From positions 3,100,001 through 3,164,000 of the forward strand of contig NZ_CP118157.1 in the NCBI RefSeq assembly GCF_032878875.1: DNA of 64,000 nt, given 5' to 3'. Position numbers and translations under genes: made by a program. This document shows positions 54,692 through 63,871 of the stretch, in pieces (the stretch's first letter is position 1; each line of letters opens with the position of its first letter). This DNA comes from Microbacterium sp. AB. Lineage in GTDB: Bacteria; Actinomycetota; Actinomycetes; Actinomycetales; Microbacteriaceae. The notes under the pieces are model-generated. The model was given only the letters and a program-made list of their open reading frames with translations, had not been told where the DNA came from and searched no databases.

Positions 54692-54730
54692 CCGCTGTGC
54701 CCCGGTGAGCTGGTCACCGGGGCACAGCGG
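54692..54730. terminator. Hairpin with 17-bp perfect stem
   Basis: Arms 54692-54708 and 54714-54730 (CCGCTGTGCCCCGGTGA and its complement) pair perfectly around a 5-nt loop, in the gap between the surface-protein stop (54799) and the DUF5819 start. It is the likely terminator of the surface-protein gene. Confidence 0.7.
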
Positions 54731-54746
54731 TTCATTCGTGGATCAT

Positions 54747-54783
54747 CGGGTGCTCCGGACGGGATGTGCGCCCGGAGCACCCG
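54747..54783 (-). terminator. Second hairpin, 12-bp perfect stem
   Basis: CGGGTGCTCCGG (54747-54758) pairs with CCGGAGCACCCG (54772-54783) around a 13-nt loop, 16 bp beyond the surface-protein stop. With the neighbouring hairpin it makes a double terminator. Confidence 0.6.
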
Positions 54784-54798
54784 GGATCAGTATCCCTC

Positions 54799-57700
54799 TC
54801 AGGCGCTGGCTCCGCGACGGCGGGAGATCACCCACACCCCCGCTCCGCCGAGCACCATGAGAGCCGCCAGTCCCGCGATCGGGAGACCGGGGTCCCCGCC
54901 GGTCGGAGCGAGGTCGGACTGGCGCTCGAGGACGCGGAAGTATACCGCGTCGGCCGTTCCGGAGGTCTCGCCCACGAGCTCGACGTGGTGCTGGCCGATC
55001 TCCTCCTCCTGGGCGACGGTCCACACGAACGTGACCTCGCCGTTCGCGTCCGCGACCTCGACGCCGGCGCTCGTCGGCGTCGAGTACACGGTCGCCTCGA
55101 CCTCCTCGCCGGGCTCGAACCCGTAGCCGTAGGCGAGCTGCTCCTCACCGCGGAACCGCGTCTCGTGCTCGATCTCGGCCCGGATGCCGGCGCCGTCCGC
55201 GTCGGAGTCCGAATCCGCGGAGGCACTGCTGTCCGCGTCGGCAGAAGCCGAGGCCGAGCTGTCGCTGTCGCTCGACGCCGAGGCGTCCGCGTCCGCCGCC
55301 GACGAGTCGTCCGCGTCCGCCGAAGCCGACGCATCCGAGTCCACCGAAGCCGAGCTGTCCGCATCCGCCGACGACGAGTCGTCCGCGTCCGCCGAGGCCG
55401 ACGCATCCGAGTCCGTCGAGGCCGAGCTGTCGCTGTCGCTCGACGCCGAGGCGTCCGTGTCGGTCGACGACGAGTCGTCCGCATCCGCGGAGGCCGACGC
55501 ATCCGCCGCCGACGAGTCGTCCGCGTCCGCCGAGGCGTCCGCAGCCGCCCCCGAGGAGGCGTCGGAGGACGAGTCGGCGTTCGCCGCCGCAGCCGAGGCC
55601 GCCGACGCGTTGCCCTCGGCCGCAGCCGACGCATCCGCGTTGGACGCCGAGTCCGCGTTGGCATCCGACGCCGCCTGAGCCGCCGCCTGAGCCGAGGCGT
55701 TCGCCTCGCTCGAGACATCCGCCGACGCGTCGCTCGACGCATCCGCGTTCGCCGCGACCTGCGCAGCAGCCGTCGCATCCGCGTCCGCGGCGGCCGAGGC
55801 CGTCGTGTTCGCGTCCGCGTCCGCCGCAGCCTGCGCAGCCGCCTGAGCCGCCGCATTGCTGTCGTCGTCCGCGTTCGCCGACGCCGCCGCCGACGACGAC
55901 GCGTTCACGTTGCCGTTGTCGTCGCCGTCGATCACGGTGAGCTCGGCCTCGGCCGGCGTCTGCGAGACCTCGCCCTCCGCGACCACGTCGAGCGTGCCCG
56001 GGTCGGTGCCCTCCGGAACCGTGTAGTCCGTGGAGAAGTCGCCGTTCTCATCCGTCTCCGCGGTGATGGTCTCGTCGCCGATCGTGATCGTCACGGTCTC
56101 GTTCGGCGCGAAGCCCGATCCCTCGATCGTCGTCGTGCCGCCGGCCTCGACCTCGCTCGGGGTGAGCGTGATCGCGGTGTCGTAGACGACGGCCGCGGAG
56201 CGGACGGTCGACGACCCGAGATCGAGGTTGACCGCGCCCAGCGTCGGCAAGAACTCCAGGCTCAGGGCGTTCACCGTGAAGGACTCCGCGCCGAGGTAGC
56301 CCTCCTCCGCGGGATCCCGCTCGGTCGGCTGTTCGTTGATCGTGATCGCGACGACGAGGTTGAGCGCGTCGAACACGGGATCGAGCACGGTGATGACCGG
56401 TTCGAGGACGTCCCCGATGGCCTCGGAGAGCCCGTCCCCGATGGTCGCGAAGAGCGTCTGCACCACGGGCTCGAGGGTGTCGAGGACGAGCGGCACGACC
56501 GTGTCCGTCAACGCGCTCAGCACGGTGGAGATCAGCGGATTCACGATCGTGTCGATCAGGGCGCCGATGCCGGGGACGTCCGACAGCCCGTCGAGGACGC
56601 TCAGGTCCGCGTCGATGACCGGATCGGTGGTGTCCGTGCCCGCCAGCTGGCCCAGCGTGGTGTCGATCGTGACCGCTCCGCTCGCCACGGGGATCGTTCC
56701 GATGAGGATCCCGAGGTCCGCCGAGACGTCGACATCGAGGCTAATGAGCACGCCGGTGAGGTCGAGCACCTCGGTGACGGCCTCCGTGACCTTGCCGGTC
56801 ACGGACCCGAGCGCATCGGACACCGCCGTCGTGACCGCCGAGACGGCCTCGCTGGAGAGCACCTCCGTGTTGGGATCCTGGCCGTTGAGCCCGCCGTCGA
56901 CGAGGTTCTCGAGCTGAACGGTCACGAGACCGCTCTCCAGATCGATCACGACGATGCTGTCGTCCGCCGTCTCGCCGTCGAAGAGCGGCTCGGTGATGAT
57001 CGTCGCGACGGCCGTGTCCAACGCGCTGTCGAAGTCGTTGACCTGCAGGGTGGGCCCCTCGACGGTCACGAGGCCGAGCGCTCCGAGCGTGCTGTTGATC
57101 GTCGTCTCGAGTCCGCCGAGCGCCGTGTCGAGGACGCCGCCCTCACCGACCGCCGTGTCGACGGTCGTCCCCACGAGGCTCACCGCGTCGGTGATCGAGG
57201 TCTGCAACGTCGCCACGAGCGGACTGGAGAGATACAGGTCCGCCCCGGCGACGACGTACTCCGACGAAGCGGGCAGGACGCCCTCCTCGGACGTCGCCGT
57301 CGACGCCACTGCTCCGATCTCGAGAGCGAGGTTGTCGACGATCTCGTCCGTCAGACCGGCGACACCCACCTGATCCAGGACGTCCGTCAGGTTCACGGTC
57401 GCCGGGCCGAACTCGCCGGTGTTGTCGGCATCGATCGCGAGCGCGCCGTCAGCGCCGATAGCACCCGCGCTCGCGGTGGAGGTCGTCCCCGTCTCCGACG
57501 ATGCGTACGAGCTGAGCGCGCCGACCTCTCCGAGATCGAGGAGGCCGGGTGTGGCTCCGCTGGTGATGAGCGGGAGCGCAAGACCGCCGCCGAGGTCGAC
57601 GGTCAGGCCGCCGAGGAGCTCGAGGTTGATCGGCGTCGCGTTCGGACCCGGGTCACTCGGATTGCCGCTCGCCGAGCTGGCGGCCGCGAGAAGATCGGCT

Positions 57701-57891
57701 CCCAGCACGTCCGACGCGATCACCTGTCCGAGCGCCTCCGAGTCGTCGCTCTCGAGCGCGTTCGCAGCGGTCACCCCGACTCCTGCACCCGCGGCGACGA
57801 GTCCCGCCGCCGCAAGGCTCGCGATGGGCGCGAGCCTTCGATTCTTGGACCGGCGCGCCCCCGGCGCGCGAGCCGCTTCTGTCTTGCTCAT
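54799..57891 (-). CDS. Giant LPXTG-like surface protein with Ser/Asp/Ala stalk
   Basis: 1030 aa from the ATG at 57891 (GGGGGT upstream). A signal segment covers residues 19-44. Residues 50-560 are a Val/Asp/Leu-rich domain with repeated helices (VLDLTGVLISLDVDVSADLG), like choice-of-anchor G adhesins. An Ig-like domain follows (about 575-645, TLTPSEVEAGGTTTIEGSGF), then a stalk of about 240 residues almost only Ala, Ser, Asp and Asn, and a final Ig-like domain. LAPTG near residue 994, a hydrophobic helix and RRRG at the end form a sortase signal, so it is anchored to peptidoglycan. No sortase gene is in the window. The low-complexity stalk should lift the head off the wall. Confidence 0.9.
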   Translation of the reverse strand: MSKTEAARAPGARRSKNRRLAPIASLAAAGLVAAGAGVGVTAANALESDDSEALGQVIASDVLGADLLAAASSASGNPSDPGPNATPINLELLGGLTVDLGGGLALPLITSGATPGLLDLGEVGALSSYASSETGTTSTASAGAIGADGALAIDADNTGEFGPATVNLTDVLDQVGVAGLTDEIVDNLALEIGAVASTATSEEGVLPASSEYVVAGADLYLSSPLVATLQTSITDAVSLVGTTVDTAVGEGGVLDTALGGLETTINSTLGALGLVTVEGPTLQVNDFDSALDTAVATIITEPLFDGETADDSIVVIDLESGLVTVQLENLVDGGLNGQDPNTEVLSSEAVSAVTTAVSDALGSVTGKVTEAVTEVLDLTGVLISLDVDVSADLGILIGTIPVASGAVTIDTTLGQLAGTDTTDPVIDADLSVLDGLSDVPGIGALIDTIVNPLISTVLSALTDTVVPLVLDTLEPVVQTLFATIGDGLSEAIGDVLEPVITVLDPVFDALNLVVAITINEQPTERDPAEEGYLGAESFTVNALSLEFLPTLGAVNLDLGSSTVRSAAVVYDTAITLTPSEVEAGGTTTIEGSGFAPNETVTITIGDETITAETDENGDFSTDYTVPEGTDPGTLDVVAEGEVSQTPAEAELTVIDGDDNGNVNASSSAAASANADDDSNAAAQAAAQAAADADANTTASAAADADATAAAQVAANADASSDASADVSSEANASAQAAAQAASDANADSASNADASAAAEGNASAASAAAANADSSSDASSGAAADASADADDSSAADASASADADDSSSTDTDASASSDSDSSASTDSDASASADADDSSSADADSSASVDSDASASADADDSSAADADASASSDSDSSASASADADSSASADSDSDADGAGIRAEIEHETRFRGEEQLAYGYGFEPGEEVEATVYSTPTSAGVEVADANGEVTFVWTVAQEEEIGQHHVELVGETSGTADAVYFRVLERQSDLAPTGGDPGLPIAGLAALMVLGGAGVWVISRRRGASA
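55190..55910 (-). repeat. Low-complexity Ser/Asp/Ala stalk-coding tract
   Basis: About 720 bp of near-periodic GCGTCCGCGTCC and GCCGACGAGTCGTCC units encode the stalk of the surface protein (motifs such as DASASADADDSS). Copy number changes by slippage are expected among related strains. Boundaries are approximate. Confidence 0.8.
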
Positions 57892-58052
57892 GTGACCCCC
57901 GTGATCGATGAGTGGTGGAACAGCGGCCTGCACGGAACTCGGACGAACCGCGCACGCACTGAATGCGAGTATTGCGTTATATCGGTCTATCTGTCCAGCA
58001 AGTATTCAGGCGACTCGAAACAGAGACCCAGCTCCGCGTCGCCGTGTTGCGC

Positions 58053-60068
58053 TCAGTGACGCGCGATGACGGCGAGCACCGAGTCGCCGTAGGCGTCGCG
58101 CTTCTTCGCGCCGATGCCGGTGATGCCGTCGAGCTGCGGGAGCGTCGTGGGACGATGCTCCGCGAGGGCGCGCAGGGTCGCGTCGCCGAAGACGATGTAG
58201 GCGGGGACGCCCTGCTCGCGGGCCTGCTCCGCGCGCCATGCGCGCAGGGCCTCGAAGAGATCGCGGTCATCGGGGGCGAGCGTGTCGGCCGCCGTCACCT
58301 TGCGCACGGCCGCCTGGGTCGTGCGCCCGATGACGTCCTTCCGCAGCGGCACGGGAGACTCTCCGCGCAGCACCCCCGCCGACGCCTCGCTCAGCGCGAG
58401 CGTGCCGTACTCGCCCTGCGACGCGAGGAGGCCGCGAGCGAGGAGCTGGCGGATGACGCTGCGCCAGTCCTGCTCGGAGAGGTCCTCGCCGATGCCGTAC
58501 GTCGAGAGCCGGTCGTGCCCCAGCTTGCGGATGCGGTCGGTCGACGCGCCGCGCAGGATGTCGATCAGATGCCCGGCGCCGAAGGACTGCCCGCGCTCGC
58601 GCTGGAGCCGCACGATCGTCGACAGCAGCTTCTGCGCCGCGACGAGGCCGTCCCACGTCTCCGGAGGCTCGAGGCACGTGTCGCAGTTGCCGCACGGGCC
58701 CGACTCCTGGCCGAAGTAGTCGAGCAGGTTCTGGCGACGGCAGGCGACCGTCTCGCACAGCGCGAGCATGGCGTCGAGGTGCTGCGACTGCCGCTGCTGG
58801 ATCGCACGATCGCCGTCGCTCTGCTGGATCATGCGCCGCTGCTGCACGACGTCGCCGAGACCGTAGGCCATCCAGGCGACCGCGGGCGCCCCGTCCCTCC
58901 CCGCGCGCCCCGTCTCCTGGTAGTACCCCTCGACGGACTTCGGCAGGTCGATGTGGGCGACGAAGCGCACGTCGGGCTTGTCGATGCCCATCCCGAACGC
59001 GATGGTGGCGACGACGACGACGCCGTCCTCGCGGAGGAAGCGCGACTGGTGCGCCGCGCGCACGCCGGCCTCGAGACCCGCGTGGTACGGGATCGCGTCG
59101 ATGCCCTGCTGCGCGAGGTACGCGGCGGTCTGCTCGACCGACTTGCGGCTGAGCGCATACACGATGCCCGCCGACCCCTCGGGCTGCGCGCGGATGAACT
59201 GCAGCAGCTGCTTGCGCGGCTCCGCCTTCGGCTCGATGCGGTAGCGGATGTTCGGGCGGTCGAAGCTCGCGACGAAGTGCCTCGCCTCGGGAAGCCGCAG
59301 GCGCTCGGTGATCTCGCGGTGCGTCTCGCGGGTCGCCGTGGCGGTGAGCGCCAGCCGCGGCACGCCGGGGAAGCGCTCGGCGAGGCCGCCGAGCGCGAGG
59401 TAGTCGGGACGGAAGTCGTGGCCCCACTGGCTGACGCAGTGCGCCTCGTCGATCGCGATCACGCTGAGCGCGCCCCGTTCGAGCAGGCGCAGCGTCTGCT
59501 CGCCGTTCAGTCGCTCGGGGGCGACGTACAGCAGGTCGAGCTCGCCCGCGAGGTACGCGCGCTCGACGCCCGCACGCTCCGCGGCCGTCTGCGTGGAGTT
59601 CAGGTACGCCGCACGCACGCCGTTCGCCACGAGCGCGTCGACCTGGTCGTGCATGAGCGCGATGAGCGGCGACACGACGAGCCCGGTCCCCTCGCGCACG
59701 AGCGCCGGGACCTGGTAGCAGACGCTCTTGCCGCCGCCCGTGGGCATCAGCACGACGGCGTCCCCGCCGGAGATCACCTGATCGACGATCGCCGCCTGAT
59801 CGCCGCGGAACGCCTCGAAGCCGTAGACGGTGCGCAGCGCGTCGAGCGCCGACGGGAAACGGGACGGCGCGGACACCGGACGCTCGACCGGGGCGGGGGC
59901 CGTGCGCGGCCGCTCGACCGGCGGCTCCCAGCCTCCGTCCGGAGCCGCTCCGTCGTCGGGCGGCACGTCGCCATACGGATCGTCCGTGGGGCCCCAGCTG
60001 TCGTCGTCCGGGATGCGCGCGACGATCCACGGATCGCCCTGGGGGTCGTTCCGGGGAGTCGCGGGCAT
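58053..60068 (-). CDS. recQ: ATP-dependent DNA helicase RecQ
   Basis: 671 aa. An acidic, Pro-rich extension (residues 1-70) precedes the helicase core: Walker A MPTGGGKS (K114), DEAH box VIAIDEAHCVSQWGHDF, and motif VI in YYQETGRAGRDG. The zinc-binding Cys (CRRQNLLDYFG, CGNCDTC) and winged-helix region follow, and a C-terminal HRDC domain. It unwinds DNA 3' to 5' in recombination and repair. It is a single gene; 161 bp separate it from the surface-protein gene. Confidence 0.96.
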   Translation of the reverse strand: MPATPRNDPQGDPWIVARIPDDDSWGPTDDPYGDVPPDDGAAPDGGWEPPVERPRTAPAPVERPVSAPSRFPSALDALRTVYGFEAFRGDQAAIVDQVISGGDAVVLMPTGGGKSVCYQVPALVREGTGLVVSPLIALMHDQVDALVANGVRAAYLNSTQTAAERAGVERAYLAGELDLLYVAPERLNGEQTLRLLERGALSVIAIDEAHCVSQWGHDFRPDYLALGGLAERFPGVPRLALTATATRETHREITERLRLPEARHFVASFDRPNIRYRIEPKAEPRKQLLQFIRAQPEGSAGIVYALSRKSVEQTAAYLAQQGIDAIPYHAGLEAGVRAAHQSRFLREDGVVVVATIAFGMGIDKPDVRFVAHIDLPKSVEGYYQETGRAGRDGAPAVAWMAYGLGDVVQQRRMIQQSDGDRAIQQRQSQHLDAMLALCETVACRRQNLLDYFGQESGPCGNCDTCLEPPETWDGLVAAQKLLSTIVRLQRERGQSFGAGHLIDILRGASTDRIRKLGHDRLSTYGIGEDLSEQDWRSVIRQLLARGLLASQGEYGTLALSEASAGVLRGESPVPLRKDVIGRTTQAAVRKVTAADTLAPDDRDLFEALRAWRAEQAREQGVPAYIVFGDATLRALAEHRPTTLPQLDGITGIGAKKRDAYGDSVLAVIARH

Positions 60069-60174
60069 GCGTCGATTCTACGGAACCGCGCCGACACGAC
60101 GCCGTCCTGTGGAGAGGGGCGGCCCACGGCGGCGTCAACTGACCTACCGTGGGACGGGACGGAAGGAGCTCCCC

Positions 60175-60513
60175 ATGAGCAACCTCACGGTGACCCGGAA
60201 CGACGAGCTGAGCCGGTACGAGCTGCACGACGCCGAGGCGGACGCCCTGGCCGGCTTCGCGGAGTTCGAGCAGGGAGAGGGACGGGTCCGCTTCACGCAC
60301 ACGGTCGTCGACCCCGCGTTCCGCGACCGCGGCTACGGCGACGTGCTCACATCGGAGGCACTGTCGGACGTCGCCCGCCGCGGCGACGTGATCGTCCCGC
60401 TGTGCCCGTTCGTCGCCTCCTACCTCAAGCAGAACGAGGTCGCCGGCGCGATCGTGCAGTGGCCCCACGGCACGCCCCACGACGCGGCGACCCCGGGAGA
60501 GCAGTCCAGCTGA
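60175..60513 (+). CDS. Small GNAT-family N-acetyltransferase (YidJ/Gcn5-like)
   Basis: 112 aa with a clear GGAAGGAG before the ATG. The compact fold keeps VRFTHTVVDPAFRDRGYGDVL with the acetyl-CoA binding RGYG, and CPFVASYLKQ, the hallmark of the small YidJ-type GNAT proteins. The substrate is unknown. TACCGT about 30 bp upstream may be its -10 box. Confidence 0.88.
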   Translation: MSNLTVTRNDELSRYELHDAEADALAGFAEFEQGEGRVRFTHTVVDPAFRDRGYGDVLTSEALSDVARRGDVIVPLCPFVASYLKQNEVAGAIVQWPHGTPHDAATPGEQSS

Positions 60514-60563
60514 CGCGAGCCGGCGCCGGGCAGCGCTCCGGCAGCCACGGCGCCCGCACGACT

Positions 60564-60569
60564 TAGGCT
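60564..60569 (+). promoter_or_regulatory. -10 box (TAGGCT) of the ECF S-component gene, leaderless
   Basis: TAGGCT ends 7 nt before the GTG at 60577. The 63 bp between the previous stop and the start are too short for a riboswitch. Confidence 0.55.
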
Positions 60570-60576
60570 GTCCTCT

Positions 60577-61143
60577 GTGACCCGCGCGCCCGCCATCCCC
60601 ACACGCGTCCTGCTCGTCTGCGCCGCGATCGGGGTCGCGACCGGCATCCTGGGCGGCATCGAGGGCTGGCTCGTCGTCCCCGTGCTCGCCGGGGCGCCCA
60701 TCATCTACGGCTTCATCCTCGGCGTGCACGTGCTGCCGGGGGTGATCGCGCAGGAGCTGCTGCGCCGCCCCTGGGTCGCCCTCCTGGCGCACCTGCTCGC
60801 CGCGCTCGTCAGCTGCGCCGTGGCCCCTCCGTACACGCCGCAGTTCCTCGGGACGGCGCTGCTGTTCGGGGGTCTCCAGGAGGGCATCGCGGCCCTCTTC
60901 CGGTACCGCACGTGGAGCTGGTGGCGGTTCCTCATCTCCGGCGTCGTCATCGGCGCGTTCATCGCCCTCGTCGTCGCGGTCGCCGCCGACATCGCCGCGC
61001 TGCCGCTGTGGGCTCAGATCAGCTACATCGTCCTCTCCCTGCTCGGACCCGTCGCATGGACCCTCGTCGGACTGGCCGTGGGAGCCGGCCTGCGACGTGC
61101 CGGCGTCGCCGCGCCGAGGCGACACCCCTCCCGCACTCGGTGA
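60577..61143 (+). CDS. ECF transporter S component, YkoE-like (thiamine/HMP)
   Basis: 188 aa, five to six helices, with GIEGWLVVPVLAGAPIIYGF and QFLGTALLFGGLQEGIAALF, the region that holds the substrate in YkoE proteins. With the fused ATPase and EcfT genes that follow it makes a three-gene YkoEDC unit, predicted in other bacteria to import hydroxymethylpyrimidine or thiamine. No TPP riboswitch is visible, so the substrate remains an inference. Confidence 0.82.
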   Translation: MTRAPAIPTRVLLVCAAIGVATGILGGIEGWLVVPVLAGAPIIYGFILGVHVLPGVIAQELLRRPWVALLAHLLAALVSCAVAPPYTPQFLGTALLFGGLQEGIAALFRYRTWSWWRFLISGVVIGAFIALVVAVAADIAALPLWAQISYIVLSLLGPVAWTLVGLAVGAGLRRAGVAAPRRHPSRTR

Positions 61144-61187
61144 GCGCCTCTCGTCCGCACCGTGATCCCACGCGGGTAAGGCGAAGC

Positions 61188-61193
61188 TAAGTT
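61188..61193 (+). promoter_or_regulatory. -10 box (TAAGTT) of the ECF ATPase gene, leaderless
   Basis: TAAGTT ends 6 nt before the ATG at 61200, giving the ATPase/EcfT genes their own promoter in addition to read-through from the S-component gene. Confidence 0.5.
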
Positions 61194-61199
61194 AGAGGG

Positions 61200-62966
61200 A
61201 TGACCTCTGACAAGACGCTGCTCCTGCGCGTGAGCGGCGTCGGCGTCACCCACGTCGGCTCCGACCGTCCGGCACCCGCGGACGTCTCGTTCGACGTCCA
61301 CGCCGGCGAGGTCGTCCTCGTGCTCGGCCCGAGCGGCTCGGGCAAGTCGACCCTCACGCTCACGCTCGACGGCCTCATCCCGCACGCGGTCGACGCCGAC
61401 CTCGACGGGACCGTCGAGGTCGGCGGCATCGACACCCGCGCGAGCACGCCCGCAGAGCTCAGCACGCGCGTCGGCATGGTCTTCCAGGACCCGGATGCCC
61501 AGATCGTCACGGGATCCGTGCTCGACGAGGTCGCCTTCGCACTCGAGAACCTCCTCCTGCCCGTCGACGAGGTCCTGTCGCGCGGCGAGGCGGCGCTGCG
61601 GCGGATGGGGCTGTGGGAGCGCCGCGACGACGATCCGGACGCGCTCTCCGGCGGCGGACGCCAGCGGCTCGCGATCGCGTGCGCGCTGGCGACCGGCTCG
61701 CCCGTCCTCGTGCTCGACGAGCCGACGGCGAACCTCGACCCCGTCGGGATCGACGACGTCTACGCCGCGCTGCGCGACGTCGTCGCCGGAGGCGACCGCG
61801 CCGTCGTGCTCGTCGAGCACAACCTCGACACGGCGGTCGCGCTCGCGACGCGCGTCGTCGTGATCGACGGGGACGGCCGGCTCGCGTTCGACGGCCCCGC
61901 GCGCGCGGTGCTGCGCGACGAGGTGGACACGCTCGAACGGCTCGGCGTCTGGCTGCCGTCGACGCTGCTCGCCGCCCGGCGGCTGCGCGCGGCGGGCTGG
62001 CGGATGGACCCCCTTCCCCTCACCCCCGACGAGCTCGCCTCGGCTCTCGGCGCGCAGCCGACCGCCGCGGGCCGCGGCGCGGACGACGCCGCGGACGACG
62101 CGGCGCCGTCGCCCGGCACGCCCCCGGCATCCGGCTCCGGCTCCGGCTCCGGCGAGGGGGAGGCCCCCGCCGGGCAGCACGGCATCCGGGTGCGGGGACT
62201 CACCGTCCGCCGGCTCCGGCGGGCGCTCGTGCACGACATCGACCTGGACCTGCCCGGCGGCTCGTTCACGGCCGTCGTCGGCACGAACGGAGCGGGGAAG
62301 ACGACGCTCGTCCAGGCCGTCGCGGGCGTCGTCGCCCCGCCGAGGGGGAGCGTCGTCATCGACGGCATCGACATCGGCCGCGCCTCTCCGCGCGAGATCG
62401 CCGCGCACGTCGGCTTCGTCTTCCAGAACCCCGAGCATCAGTTCGTGGCGCACACCGTCTTCGACGAGCTCGCGCACGGCCTGCGCATCCGGCGCACGCC
62501 CGAGGGGGAGGTCCGTGAGCGGGTCGACGCGATGCTCGACCGGTTCGGCCTCGCCCACCACGCCGAGACGCATCCGTTCCGGCTCTCCGGCGGGCAGAAG
62601 CGACGGCTGTCCGTGGGCACCGCCCTCATCACGGGCCCGCGCGTGCTCGTGCTCGACGAACCCGTCTTCGGGCAGGACAGGGCCCGCGCCGAGGAGCTGC
62701 TGGCCCTGCTCCGCGAGCTGCACGCCGAAGGCACGACGATCGTGATCGTCACGCACGACCTCTCGCTCGCCGCCCGTCACGCCACGCACGTCGCGGTCAT
62801 GGCCGACGGCGCGCTCGCACGCTTCGCTCCGGCGGGAGAGGTGTTCTCCGACGCGCCCCTCCTCGAGCGCTCCGGCCTGCGGCTGCCCGCGCTGCAGCGG
62901 GTCCTCGCGGCCCATCCCGCGGCCTCCGCCGCCATCGCCGCAGCGCAGACGGAGGTCGCCGCGTGA
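61200..62966 (+). CDS. ECF transporter ATPase with two fused ABC domains (YkoD-like)
   Basis: 588 aa. Two complete ABC domains: first Walker A GPSGSGKST (residues 43-51), signature LSGGGRQRLA, Walker B VLVLDEPTANLD; second Walker A GTNGAGKTT (about 361-369), signature LSGGQKRRLS, Walker B VLVLDEPVFGQD. A Gly/Ser/Pro linker separates them. The fusion replaces the separate EcfA and EcfA' of other ECF transporters. Its stop overlaps the EcfT start (GTGA). Confidence 0.93.
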   Translation: MTSDKTLLLRVSGVGVTHVGSDRPAPADVSFDVHAGEVVLVLGPSGSGKSTLTLTLDGLIPHAVDADLDGTVEVGGIDTRASTPAELSTRVGMVFQDPDAQIVTGSVLDEVAFALENLLLPVDEVLSRGEAALRRMGLWERRDDDPDALSGGGRQRLAIACALATGSPVLVLDEPTANLDPVGIDDVYAALRDVVAGGDRAVVLVEHNLDTAVALATRVVVIDGDGRLAFDGPARAVLRDEVDTLERLGVWLPSTLLAARRLRAAGWRMDPLPLTPDELASALGAQPTAAGRGADDAADDAAPSPGTPPASGSGSGSGEGEAPAGQHGIRVRGLTVRRLRRALVHDIDLDLPGGSFTAVVGTNGAGKTTLVQAVAGVVAPPRGSVVIDGIDIGRASPREIAAHVGFVFQNPEHQFVAHTVFDELAHGLRIRRTPEGEVRERVDAMLDRFGLAHHAETHPFRLSGGQKRRLSVGTALITGPRVLVLDEPVFGQDRARAEELLALLRELHAEGTTIVIVTHDLSLAARHATHVAVMADGALARFAPAGEVFSDAPLLERSGLRLPALQRVLAAHPAASAAIAAAQTEVAA

Positions 62967-63799
62967 GCGCGGGAGGCGGCGCGTCCCCCGTGCCCCAGAA
63001 GGCGGCGCGCGCCACGGCGGCACCGGCCGCCCCGCCCCGCGCGTTCCTGCACGGCATCAACCCCCTCGCGAAGGTCGCCGCGCCCCTTCCCGCGATGGTG
63101 CTCGTCCTCTTCACCCGCGACATCGCGACCCCGCTCGTCTTCCTGCTGCTGTCGTACGCCGTCGTCCTCGCAGGAGCCCGCCTCACCCGCGCCACCGCGA
63201 CGATGCTCGGCGTCGCGCTCCCCGTGACGGTCGTCGCCATCGGCGCGGGCTTCACCCTGTGGGCCGATGCGTCCCGCGTCGCCGACACTCCCGTGCTGCT
63301 CGAGCTCGGCGGCTGGCGGCTGCACGCAGGCGCCCTCGAGACGGGGCTCGCGACGGGGCTCCGGCTCGGTGCGCTGCTCGCGCTGGCTCTCGTCGGCGGC
63401 GCGACGACCGAGGGGCCCGCCCTCGTGCGCTCGGCCATCCGCACCCTGCACCTGCCCTATCGCGTCGGCTACAGCGCACTGGCCGCCTATCGCTTCGTGC
63501 CCCGATTCCGCCACGAGCTCGACGTCATCCGAGCCGCTCACCGCGTGCGCGGGCATCACGGCGGCCGGGGGCCCGTCTCCGCCCTCCGGCGCGGCTTCGG
63601 CTACATCGTCCCGCTGCTCGCGGGCGCCATCCGCCATGCCGAGCGCGTCGCCCTCGCGATGGACGCCCGCGCGTTCGGCGCGCATCCCACCCGCACGGAG
63701 CGCCACGTCGTCCCGTGGCGCCCGCGCGACACCGTCTTCCTCCTGCTGCTCTGGGCGGTCACCGCCCTGCTGTTCACGGCCACCCGCCCCTTCGGGTGA
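62963..63799 (+). CDS. ECF transporter transmembrane component EcfT (YkoC-like)
   Basis: 278 aa from a GTG. Five or so helices and the coupling motifs AAYRFVPRFRHELDVIRAAHRVRG and AERVALAMDARAFGA with the A-R-A/G signature that contacts the ATPases. It scaffolds the S component and ATPases in the membrane. Confidence 0.9.
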   Translation: MSAGGGASPVPQKAARATAAPAAPPRAFLHGINPLAKVAAPLPAMVLVLFTRDIATPLVFLLLSYAVVLAGARLTRATATMLGVALPVTVVAIGAGFTLWADASRVADTPVLLELGGWRLHAGALETGLATGLRLGALLALALVGGATTEGPALVRSAIRTLHLPYRVGYSALAAYRFVPRFRHELDVIRAAHRVRGHHGGRGPVSALRRGFGYIVPLLAGAIRHAERVALAMDARAFGAHPTRTERHVVPWRPRDTVFLLLLWAVTALLFTATRPFG

Positions 63800-63805
63800 C
63801 CTCCG

Positions 63806-63859
63806 CCAACCCCGTTCCGAGAGCCAACCCCGTTCCGAGAGCCATCCCCGTTCCGAGAG
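63806..63859 (+). repeat. Three 18-bp direct repeats ahead of the siderophore-interacting protein gene
   Basis: CCAACCCCGTTCCGAGAG occurs three times in a row (63806-63823, 63824-63841, 63842-63859); the last copy has one change (CCATCCCC). They fill the gap between the EcfT stop and the next ATG. They may be operator sites or slippage products. Confidence 0.85.
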
Positions 63860-63871
63860 AAGGGCCCGACC

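Noticed and set aside
63806..63859. Relation between the 18-bp repeats at 63806 and the 18-bp NPFSRT-coding repeats at 25784
   Set aside because: Both are triple 18-bp repeats and share TCCGAGAG on the plus strand, but one is intergenic, the other coding on the opposite strand, and the rest does not align. Treated as chance.
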